Part shown: piece after piece, positions 53,029 through 64,000 of the stretch
Numbering within the stretch: position 1 is the stretch's first letter
How the letters are laid out: every line of letters starts with the position of its first letter
From: Temnothorax longispinosus
Lineage: Eukaryota; Arthropoda; Insecta; Hymenoptera; Formicidae
Length of the DNA stretch: 64,000 nt
Direction: 5' to 3'
NCBI RefSeq assembly: GCF_030848805.1
Contig: NC_092363.1
Location: 19,748,600-19,812,599 of the forward strand
The notes under the pieces: generated by a model
Seen by the model: the letters and a program-made list of their open reading frames with translations, nothing else
Told to the model about the DNA's origin: nothing
The model's database searches: none
Translations under genes and position numbers: made by a program

Positions 53029-56000
53029 GGGGGTTGAGCAGGTATTATTAAACGTCTGTTAAAAAATTTTTTGTTAATTAAAGTTGTACTAACGAATTAG
53101 CGGGTTATATAATTCGGGATCTCATTACGCTTTACGAATTCGATTAATAATTTATTTCTCGTACATAGCCTTAAATTAAATAAAATCACATTTTTTCTAT
53201 TAAAAAATAAATCTGTTTAGAAAATATCCGTATATTGACGAATGTTTAATCTTTTTATACTAATATTTTTAGCTATTGATAATATTTTTATGTTGCTTAT
53301 ATTCAAATGGCTCCGAAATCTTTGGTGAACTCTCTCGACTGGATCATCAATTTTGACCGTCTTATATTGCAAATAAAGAAAATGTCATAGAAAGAACGAA
53401 GGACTTAAGGCGTAGCAGCTTGATGCCCGTTTTGCGTCGTTAAGTTTTCCTGACGGCGCTCCGATATCAGTTCGTTTCATCGCATCGCTTTGAAGAGGAA
53501 TTTCATTCGAGTGCAATGAGACTTCTATTCGTGATCAATCATGACATTACGACACTAGGATCAAATTATTCACGCAGTTCAGTTAGCAGCGTTTCCATAA
53601 TTATACTTGTATCTCTGTCTGATAGTCTCTTCGATAAGCTCTAGATCTCAATGTACATACACATGCTTGAAATTTTAAAATTTATGGCGAAGAAAAAATA
53701 TCGGCCAAATTGCTCCGCTATAAAGAAGATTTCGAAGGCAGTCTCGAGCGACTCCTTTCTCTCGAGGGTCATCACGGTGGATAAAGTTAAAGGAACGGCG
53801 GAAATCCTCTTAATGATGTTTTACGACTTTTTAACGATCTCGTGGAATATTTAGCAGATTATAACTCCGCGGCTCTCTTCTCGCGACCGGCACGCAAAAG
53901 CGAACGACAATAATATTAGCGGATATAAAAATACTCTTGGAGAAGTTTTTTGAGCTCGTCTGGGTAAGAAATATAGATGTGGAAAAGAGTACTCTTCTCT
54001 CGAGGCGTTGGCGGGAATACGCTGCGCGGAAATATTCTCGCGGAATCGTATAATAATTGAATAAGGAAAACGGGCGAGACTTTCCAATGCTCTTCTCAGT
54101 TCTAGAAAAATGGAGAATGAAAATGGAGGAGCGGCCCGCTAATTGAGTTTCGTTCAACGAAATTTTTTCAAATTGCTGACGCATCCCGCTTGCATAATAG
54201 AGATTATATGCGTTGTGTAGAAATGCATAATGATAGCGAACTAAATAAGTTGCCGGGATTGTTCTTCGCATAACGATTTAAAATTTTACTTTGCTAACGA
54301 TGAGCTGCTCTTCTTCTTTCGAGAATAATAAAATATGAGAAATTAAAAATTTAAATATTGAAGCTACCTTATTTTCTTATGTTAGAGAGATAATTTTATC
54401 TTACAATTAGTTGACCATATTTGAAATACTATAGGCCAGTAAAGTAAAAATAGAAAAGAAAACTTAAGCTTATATGCTTTGACAATCTAACAAATCTTAT
54501 TAACATAAATAAAAATGTAGAACTTAGTTGGCTTTGTATTTTACTTATATCTATATGAAATTTTATTTATATGAATTTAATATTTTAGTACAAAATTTGG
54601 ATAGCTGTTAAAATATTAAATATCTTTTCTTTCTTCCGCTAATACAAATTAAAATTCTGTTGAATATAAAGATATAATTAACTGAATTAATTGATAAATG
54701 AACAGTAAACAATCACGGTCATTGTATTCACAGTTTATGGCTTGATTTTTTTAGTATCTAACACTTACAAAACCTTTTTTGAATTATAAAAGAAACAATT
54801 CGCATAATTTTTATAAGTAATTTGTTAAATTTATGTTGAAATAAATATATTAGGCCGCTTGTATGTGTGTGAATTAAATGTTAGAACAAAACACGTGTTC
54901 ATCGACCACGAAGCAATGTCGATTATGTTTACTGCGTTGTATAATTTTCAATTATGACTCACAATGATGGTCACCTGTGCATGGTTATGCATACGGAGTG
55001 GTTTTCGGACAAACGAATGAAAGTTAATCCAATGTAGGTCAGCATGAGAGGATTATCTTTTCAGTGGCGCGAACGATGAATTAAACGATGTTTTAAACAC
55101 GCGTGTCATTATTACATATTTGAAGCCGCATTCTGCGATAGTAATAGCCGGAAGATGGTGTAGTGCTTTAACATTTCTTGTTACTTATCAGTCCACCCTG
55201 CTGTTGGTTTTGTCAGCGAGGGGTTGTCTTGCTGTGTAATTAAACTACAGAAATGTTATCGATGATTAATTACGACAAAATTTAGCCTCTCTGCATCTTT
55301 TTCTTATTGCGCGTGTGAAAAATCGACTGACCACTATCAATTTTTCGATTATTTTTTGCATCGTCGATATTGCTGTGATTATTTTAATAATAAATAGATT
55401 AAATTGATAAATAATTTATGTAATTCATTCAATATGGATAGGGGATTTTGCGCGAACAGATTTCAATGAAATATAATTCTTTTTATTTGCGTTCAGCTCA
55501 ACTAACGCTTTCAGTTGTTTTATTTTTTGTTGTTTTTTATTTTTTACGCACAAAACAATTTATAGTTATCGTGCTATAGAAATCTTGCTGTAGAAAAATG
55601 CATTATCTTTTACAGTAAATAACAGAACTTTTTAGTTGCACAAAATTTTTTACTGGATTAAAATGTTTCACTATTACGTTCAACGTGTAATGATGTTGCT
55701 TTTGCAATTACATAGAATGCTAATAAGAGCTGGACTAACTACATCGTACATACGTAAAAATAAACAAATATCATAATTATGCATATTTACCATATGCATA
55801 TATGAGAATATTTAGGATATAACTGATTTATTAATTATTATAATGCACATGGTTAATATATTCATATTAATACAATACAATAACCTGAATACAGTTGCAT
55901 TAGTGTATTGAATAATGGCATGAGAATTATATCGAAATGTCAGGCGATGAGGCGGTTTTTTGTACATACTATTTGTACATACTATCACGTTACACATTTA

Positions 56001-57300
56001 TACAGACTATGAGCGTATACATTTATTTATGAATGCAACGCTTTGTATTTAAAGCAGTGGATTCACGCATATTGCATTATTTTCTCGTGAAATTAATTAT
56101 TCTAGTTTCACAATTCGCAGCTTTCATTTTATTATCTTTCCTGCGAGACGCGCGCGCAAAGATCATAAAGGGATGGAAAATCTCAAATGGGGAAAGGCGG
56201 GGACACGGAAGACGTACTGTTTAACATTAGTGTAAAACTTTTCTTTGGGTTTGCTTATAGAAAAGGTCTCGTGCACATGTGTCAACCTTATTCCGTGATT
56301 CCGTGAACGGGAGTAACAAGTTTCTGGTCTCATTTTGTTAATTAAAGAACTGCACCGACAAACATCAATTTCATTGGACGTCACTTGTGATTTTTTTTCG
56401 GTTAGCTGAATAAGTATTCTTTCCTATGTACCAAAAAAGGTTCTAGGCACATAAATATGCTCATTCTGAAACGCGCGCGACGGTATTCCAACGGCGTGGA
56501 AATGAAATCGTTGCGCGTGAGATAGTAGCGTGTGATTATAGCGCCGATACAAATCCAATATTGCATCGATATGTAATACGCGCGACAAATTGTCTAAAAG
56601 ATCGAATCGTTTAAACGCGGCACGTTTTACAATACGCATGCCGGGCGTCGCGCTTTTAATAGAATACGGTATACGTAGAATTTAGTATCGTATGGTCCAG
56701 TGCATTTAACGAAGTAGATGGGATTACCTGATATCGGTAAAGCTAGAAAGTAATTCAATGTCTGTATCGGCCTAAATCATTAACGATTCTGCGCTTTATT
56801 GAGCCAATATAGAATTAATTAAATTGTGACCACTAACATTAATTTTGGATTTTGCCAACTAATGAAATGCGGATAAAGCAGATTATGCTATTACGTGCTA
56901 ATGTAACACGTGGCGCGCGTTAATACATGTAATTCGGCATGATGTTATTAACGCAATTAATACTTATTTACTTTCGTCGTATCTCTTCCGCCACATATTC
57001 GAATAAAATTATGTACACACGGAATTGCAAAATATTATATACACACGTAAAACGCGATAATTTATTTAAAATTATTTAATGAGGATATGGGTGGAAGAAT
57101 GAGATTGTTTCAGTGACAACAGATAGATTAGCATCTTTTCATCATTACCGAAATTGGTATCGTATCAGCATTAATAAATAATAAATGGCAATCAACATCA
57201 GCTACAAGAAACATTAAACGAGTTAAATTAATTATTAATAATACATATTATATCATTGGTGTATAATAACTTGTCCGGGAGCTCTGATTTTTCATTTATC

Positions 57301-59330
57301 GTATCGTATTTCATTATCGCATCTCGTGTATATAAACGATATGGTGCACGAGCGCACGAGTAACCGTGTATACTTGTAATTTTCGCCACTCCCCTTATCG
57401 CTTTCGCGATTGCCTCCCTGCCGTCTTATCCATCCCGCGATGGAGCTTTCCCCGACGGCGAAGCGTGCGGCACGAAATCAACGCAACGGGTGATAAATTC
57501 GGGCGCAACGAGCGCGTGGGAGCGATTTCGTGTACGACAGAGGTGCACGGGCGCAGGCAGGCATGTTCGGCCGCGAACGCGGAAGTGGACCGATCTGCGC
57601 GCAGATGTTCGCGCGAAACAGCTATTGTTGCGTACAGTCAGGGTTACCCGCATCCAAGTTTACGCGATCGACTGCTCGCTCCCAGAGTTGTCGAGAGTTG
57701 ACCCGTAAATGGAGTCGCGATCTCGCGTTGCCTCAGCGCGTAACTTAAAGATCGTTAGCATCCGAAGGTGGCATTATTGCGGGCAGGTAGCTTTCGTCGC
57801 CTTGTTCCCGAGTATATATAATATTACTTTCACGGAGATCTTAATGATTCACCTCGTGTAGAATCCGGGAGGATTCACGGGTATCAGAGCTGCGCGCGCG
57901 ATTAGCTCTACTTAAGCAAGCGGCGAAGTTGGAGAATGCGCACGGTGAAACTGGAAACATTTCTTAAGTCCTTCGAAACACAGTAGTTTCCGTATGCAGT
58001 CGTTTGCCAATTCCGTATATGCTCCAATCTGTGCGACGGTTCCCCTCGACAAACATTTCGGTATATTTTCTAGCCTCTAATAATTTTGACTGTTTTCAGT
58101 CTCATTGATCTAGTTAAAATGTTTTCTACCTAGATCATATCATCTTTTCAATTTTATCAAATTGAAGGTAAACTTAGTTCTACAAGTAGCATGATTTCTC
58201 GATTTAAAAAAAATTTATTTTTTTTTAAAGAAATTAAGAGGTTCTCGTTCATGTAGAAACCTAATAAAACCATGTTTGTCGTGTGAGTTACATGGGTAAA
58301 GCTGATCCAACAAATAATCTTTCATTCTAATGAATTAACTCGGTTTTTCATGGTTTGACACCCCCATCTCCTCATGTCTAGACTCTTCAATTACAATCGT
58401 CTACTACCCGCAATTTCCGGGAGTGAATACGTGTTCCAACGGCATAAAACTAGTATGCATTACCATAATCGTGCGCGCGCGCGCTCGCGCTTAAAGCCCG
58501 GTCTACATAATTTGCAGTTCGCGAAACGCAAGATACACGCACCTCTATACACAGAGAGATTAAATTGACATGTGGACTGTGCGTGTGTCTTGCGTTTCGT
58601 GAACTGCAAATTATGTAGACCGGGCTTAAAGGAATAAACGGGAATAGCGTTTCGCGATCACGAAGGCAAACGCGGTCGCGACGGTGCAACTCGTTCGTAT
58701 CCGCCAAAGCGAATTTCAAGAAAGGTACGGGACGTCGTTCATCATTCAGCGCTTTCCTTCCTTTTATCGAGATAGCTGCGACTCCCTCGTTTTCCTCTTC
58801 TCGCGGTCGAGACAAGGAGAATCAACGAGGAGGCTGCCTTTGTCTGGCCTAAACCAATTCGTGGGTGCTTTTTCGAGCAGCTGCGCGATGAATCACGATT
58901 TTCTCGAATATTTCCCGGAATATCCAACGCCGCGCGTTACCGAGGCGGACTTATCGAGGAATCCTTTTTCAACAGGATTTTCTCAACGTAGTTTCGCGAG
59001 CGTGTACATTAATCGCTTTTGCTCATTCGGTTTCAGAAAATACACGGCGGACACGGACGATCGTTGATCGAAACATCGCGCAACGATCGGGTTGGGTTGG
59101 ATTTTGGGCAATAGTCACTGGTGTATCGTAGCGCATTTAATTTCATTAATTACTCAAGCGGAGAAATGTTCCGAGTCTCGAATTTGGATCTTCGTTCCTT
59201 GCGGCGTTGAATTAAATTTAATTAATCCCAACACGCAGTTTGCGCGTTTCGATGATGGGAATCCCTGTTCTGACACCACATATCTGTCTGTTTACATGCG
59301 CGCGATAAATTAATTTATATATAGATATTT
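57301..59330. other. GC/CpG-rich island of about 2 kb
   Basis: Much richer in GC and CpG than its surroundings. Several overlapping open frames on both strands (57366-57748, 58450-59067) lack recognisable motifs. A TATATAAA box at 57329-57336 precedes the island. It also holds the 134-bp MITE. Such islands in insects often mark promoters or exons, but no exon can be assigned. Confidence 0.4.
58494..58627. mobile_element. 134-bp MITE with 49-bp terminal inverted repeats
   Basis: The left arm (58494-58542) starts AAGCCCGGTCTACATAATTT. The right arm (58579-58627) is its complement with two mismatches over 49 bp. The interior is 36 bp and noncoding. TTAA overlaps both borders (left 58491-58494, right 58625-58628), which could reflect a TTAA target site, but the boundary is ambiguous. 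The element sits inside the 57.3-59.3 kb GC-rich island and is itself GC-rich. Confidence 0.7.
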
Positions 59331-62300
59331 TTTATTTGAACGATGGTTTCCTTGCACGCATGCATTATTAATTGCACGTTGTGCAGGAATGCCCGAAGTT
59401 ACTCGTTATTTCGCATTAAAACACAGCTTTATCCGATTTAATTACGCGGATTTAACGCTTCGGAAGTTGAAGAATTTTTTGCGAATACAGCTTCAGAACT
59501 GCGGTCCAATGATTTAATGCGATTAAGAAGCATCTATATCTGCGAGCATGCCGCGACTGCACGCGCGAATTACATTAGAACGTAAATAATTTCATGCCGC
59601 ACGGAACTATCTACCTACGCTCTCACGTAGTTAAGTAGTTACAAAGGCTTCAAGGAAGCGGCGCAAAAGTTAATTGTTTTTGGCGCAGCCGAGGTGCAAG
59701 CAGCGGACTTCCTGCGACAACACGCGAGTTTCCACGCTAAACTTTCGTCGCAGAGCATTCTTTGTATGTAACGGCCAAAAAAGACGATTTAGCTGTTAGC
59801 AGCGTACCCGTGTCGTAAAGTTTTATGTGAGGTTCTGCGTAAAACCATTCTTCACGAATAACAGCAACTAAATCGGATCGTTACTTAACCGCATAAACAC
59901 CTCTATTTACGTATTAATTAACTGATTATTCAGAGGACTGTTTGTTTGATGGGTATCTCTATAGAGAAAATGTCAGAAATATATGGTTAATGCTGATATT
60001 TGCTATATCTTCTATCTTTATGAACTATACATTACATAATAATATTATACGCGTACATATATCTTCTTCTGTTGCAATGGAAAATGTCTTTCATTTTTTA
60101 AGTGTAAATATTGCTAATCGACAGAATATTGAGATAAAGTGCTTTTATTTAATATTTTTTTGTCATATTGACTCATTAAAGTGTTTATAAATATAATTTA
60201 AAACAATGTTTGATTAATTCTGGGATAAAGAAATTTCAGTACATTATGTTAGTACGAGAAAGTCTTTTAAAAAATCCATATATCAAAATACGCATATTTT
60301 TATATTGAATCATATTTCATACAGAATGCATAGCGCCATACGGAAATAAATTCTGTTGAAAACTTCTACGTGATATATTGTACATAAATTTTACGAATAT
60401 ATATGTATATATTTCTATCACACGATAGAGGAAAATTTAGAAACTTTATAGTATTAGTAGAAGCAAACTGATGGTATCTTTAAAACAAACTGATTTTATC
60501 CTTAAAACAATTTAAACACGTCGTTAATAACATTATTGTCTCAATCTAAGTACATGTCCCTCGTACATACATTATATTCACGATAGACTCGCGCGTGCAT
60601 TATTTTCACGGAAAATAATGATTACATCAACGAGAAGGTGAGGCACGATAACGAGGTCTGATGCGTTATATGCTGCGCACGTAATTGCATGAATATTTTT
60701 AACGGAGTATTAATCGCGTTTTCCAGAGAAACTGGTTTACGTTCATTCAGGTTACGGCAAAATACGAAGAAAGATGGTTTGATATCGTTACGAACGTGGC
60801 TTTGGCACAAATCTTATTTAACAGTGTAAGATCTCGGCGTGGATATACCGTATACATAATATTCTTTACGCGGAGTATTAATTTCGCGGCAGCAAATCGC
60901 AGTTAATGATGACAAACTTTAGCAAAACTTAATTGTCAAGCTATGCATGCAAAATTTTGCTGATATTCCGATAAATACTCTTGATTTTCTTCCGTTTATA
61001 TATAGCTGCTCCAGGTTAATTTTTCGCAAGACATAAGAAACGAAATACATGACGGAATAAATACTAAAATATTTTGTAATGTGTACGTATTGCCTTTTGT
61101 TATCTAATGAAATTGGAGTTGGTTCTTCTAAAATTCTAGAATAGGTGTTTTTCTTATAAAATCTCTCACAATCAGTAGTATCTTTAATTGTAATTCAAAT
61201 AACAGATTTTTTCAAGAAAATTTAAAGATAATATTTCCTTAGAAAGATAAATCCGAGGAAAGTTATAACTTGTTTGCAAGATTTAAAAAGTTTAATGTTG
61301 CATATATTTTGTTAGCTGAAAGAAAATACTTAGTAAACTTGCGAAAAAAATGATATATATTTTAATACAAGAGAAATTTTCATAGCGATGAATAGTGGTT
61401 GTGGAGGGTTTATGTTTTAATAATAAGCAAATAAAGTAAAAGTTTCGATACTTTAAGAGAAACCTCTGCTTCGAGATGTTAAATTTTTCATTATATCTAT
61501 AATCTACTTAAATTAACAATGGCTTAGGAAAGTAAAATAATGATATAGTCTCGAGAGAATCTTTTGTGTAAGTATAGATTTGTTCGGCAATAATGCTTAT
61601 TAGCATAAGAGGTTTTTTTCATAACGTGGTGGATAGCGGATTAATCGCATAATGTATTTCTTCAAAGTAAGCAAGAAAGACAAAAATTTTAATAAGCGCT
61701 GCTTGCGAAAATCTCAGTGACGGTAAAGCAATACTTTACGTAATCTGCATAAACAACTTGTAAAAAGCTATTTTTGCATTGTTTGTCCATTTATATTTCT
61801 TGTAAAGTGGATATTTATTCGTAAACCGTCTGCAACGATAGGATAATTTCGGTACATTCCGCACTCTTTCGAGTGACGAAGTACATTTTCATCATAAAAT
61901 CGTCGGCGGAAATACACATATATTTGTATTAATACGTATGCACTTGTAATTTTTCAATGGTAACGTTGATTTTATCATCGTTTTTGTTTCAGTTAGAGAT
62001 AAACTTTATTTTATTTTTATTAAAATAATATAACTGAAATTGTTGAATTTATTTTTAAATAATACGCGGAAAAAATTTTATTTTATCTTGACATTAACAC
62101 ATTTCTGTTATAAATGAATATTGAAATAATACAGGGTGAATATGAATTTGTTCTTACGTGCGATACTATACGTCGAGTACTTCATCTGGCGTGTCTAAAC
62201 GACATATCGCTTTAGTTCGAGTATCTTTACATGCCGACGATATTAAGGTCTTTCTCTTCATGAGCTTAAGATGAGTTTTCCTTTCTCCTGTTTGACGATT

Positions 62301-64000
62301 TTCTTTCTTATTTTTTGCTGGACGATATTACTTACTTACTGGCAACGTTTTCCTAATGCGTTTTGATATTAGTAACATAATAGTTTATTACATTGTGTGG
62401 TCTTACACCTACACACACATACCCATGCATACAAAGACCTGATAATTACTAACTTTTCAACAATCGTAAAGAACACGGTATGAACATGTACGAAATTAAC
62501 GCAACATTAAAACGAGTTTGCAATCGCGTATTATCAAGTTTCGCGGTAAAATTAGATTATATTCTCGTTACATTTCATTTTGTGTAATATGAATACATCT
62601 ATTTCTAGCGGAAAATGATTTGCACCGGCACGCTGATACTCTTATAAATTGAAAATTGATATAGCTGTAGTCACATCATTTGATTATTCCTATATTCACG
62701 TTTATAACTACTATCTCATTATTAATTATTTAATTATTTAATTCCCCTTTAATTACTATTCATTACTTAATTACATTTAACCTGTCGCGAATTGAACTGC
62801 GATTGTGTAACATCAAATAAAACACACATGCAACGATTAGTACCATACACAATCAATCTGAAAAAAAATCAATCGGAAAGTCGATCAATCAATCGGAAAA
62901 TACGTTTAAAAATTGCTACTGATATGATATTGTGTACTGACATAACAATAGCATTTTCTCTTGAAACGTTTTTGCATATTTCCGCATATTTCCGCGTCAT
63001 TTTTCAACCCAGATCTTACAACAGTGTTACAACCAGAAATTTGTATTCCCGACGTAAATACGCTTAGGAACTCCTCTACGCTTGTCGGAGCACAAAATTT
63101 CTCTGGAGAACCATTTCTTCTGGCGGAGGGAAAGGGTCTATTTTTGAAATCAGTTTACATATAATAGAATGTTCGTTAATTATTATCAGTGCAAATCGTA
63201 AATGTATATTATCGTTTTTTTCCCATAAAATTAACTTTCTCTATCGTATCTGTTAATAATATCAAGTTTAATTATTTTAATAATAATATTATAATTGTAA
63301 ATTATATTTTTTACTGCACGATACGATTAACTGATATTTGATTTCTTACCTACACGCAATTTTTGTTAGATTAGTCGTTGTGATTTTATATATATCTTTA
63401 AAAATGTGTATATCAGGGCGATATATGTTTCAAAACTTCAAAATGGTTGAATTGTTTTACATCTATTCGTTATTCCGCTTAGATATCAGAGATGATGTTG
63501 AGCACTGGAAACGACAACTCAAAATTTTTTACATGAACTAGAACAATACCGGATAACTTTAAAATTCCATGTTTACGCGCGAAGAGAGAAGTATGTCCAC
63601 GATCGGGGGAGCGAAAGGGTTAATTCGACGGAACAATGGGTTCTAGGGAGTTAGGACTCGTATCGCAAGCACGAGACATCAAAAACTTTATCCGGCGCGT
63701 GACGGGAAAGCGACTCATGCGAGTTTGTAACAAAAGTTCACCGCGAAGGCGCCCAAATGGAAATTACATCCGTGGTGACGGTCATATCGATCGGCACTCG
63801 TGCGTGGAACAAGGCCAAAATGATCTGGATAAAACGGGATTTGTCTCAAAGGAATAGTTCAAGAGGATTCGTTGAGCTCTTTGATAATTAGTGCCGGTTG
63901 GTCGAACAAATACCGTTCCTTTGTTTCGCAGTTAGCAAGGTCGAGGTAAAAGTAATTACATGTTACAATCTCATTTGTTTGTATGGTATTTATGACTTAG
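59331..64000. other. AT-rich stretch without recognised genes
   Basis: No exon, RNA or element was recognised. A TACAGGGTGAA sequence near 62134 resembles common insect transposon ends but has no partner. A GC-richer patch at 63580-63850 has a 73-codon open frame of unknown meaning. Confidence 0.5.

Larger units (their letters stand above)
43984..57300. other. Stretch without recognised genes
   Basis: Alternates AT-rich DNA with GC-richer patches (45050-45480, 46440-46800, 48090-48420, 48840-49420, 50500-51120, 53390-54260). The longest open frame of the whole window (53831-54271, minus, 146 codons) lies here, but it resembles no protein I know and overlaps open frames on the other strand. 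Confidence 0.5.

Noticed and set aside
53831..54271. Longest open frame in the window (146 codons, minus)
   Set aside because: No recognisable family, no splice or promoter context, and the opposite strand is also open; base composition explains it.

Overview
The window looks like a gene-poor piece of an animal nuclear genome, most likely an insect and plausibly a hymenopteran such as an ant. The reasons are the strongly AT-rich background, local GC/CpG-rich islands, many long CT/AG and TA microsatellites, several short palindromic DNA-transposon derivatives (MITEs), and one spliced exon of an insect-type alkaline phosphatase. The taxon is an inference. There are no bacterial-style gene rows, no CRISPR array and no rRNA or tRNA that I can recognise.

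Only one coding segment can be named securely: an internal exon of an alkaline phosphatase at 21430-21677 (+). It has a clear acceptor and donor and carries the metal-binding GDGMG motif. Neither the upstream signal-peptide exon nor the downstream exon with the phosphoserine site was found. If no exon was missed, its downstream intron covers the remaining 42 kb or leaves the window. A weak candidate for a small secreted protein with one 70-bp intron lies at 8723-9086 (+). Other possible exons, at 32.4 kb (-), 34.2 kb (+) and 49.2 kb (+), are speculative and appear under findings.

Layout. 1-15 kb: AT-rich DNA with a perfect 19-bp hairpin (1.7 kb), a 220-bp TA-flanked MITE (5.6 kb), the candidate small gene (8.7 kb) and a GC-richer patch (13.6-14.2 kb). 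15-21 kb: a long TA tract and a mirrored pair of hairpins (16.1 kb). 21-25 kb: a purine/G-run tract, the phosphatase exon, a diverged tandem repeat just past its donor, and two MITEs (23.1 and 24.4 kb). 25-31 kb: a decayed mariner/Tc-like transposase remnant (26.0 kb), a GC-richer patch (28.8-29.2 kb) and a 39-bp-period tandem repeat (30.7 kb). 32-35 kb: a diverged direct duplication with a 22-bp palindrome. 37.6-38.5 kb: a foldback structure with two arms of about 190 bp around a GC-richer core. 39-57 kb: mostly unremarkable DNA with microsatellites, a MITE (43.8 kb) and an 86-bp tandem duplication (47.5 kb). 57.3-59.3 kb: a GC/CpG-rich island containing a 134-bp MITE. 59.3-64 kb: AT-rich, nothing recognised.

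I found no convincing novel multi-gene system. The structures most worth following up are the 37.6-38.5 kb foldback (a possible hairpin-RNA source), the mirrored hairpins at 16.1 kb, the 33 kb duplication, and the missing remainder of the phosphatase gene.
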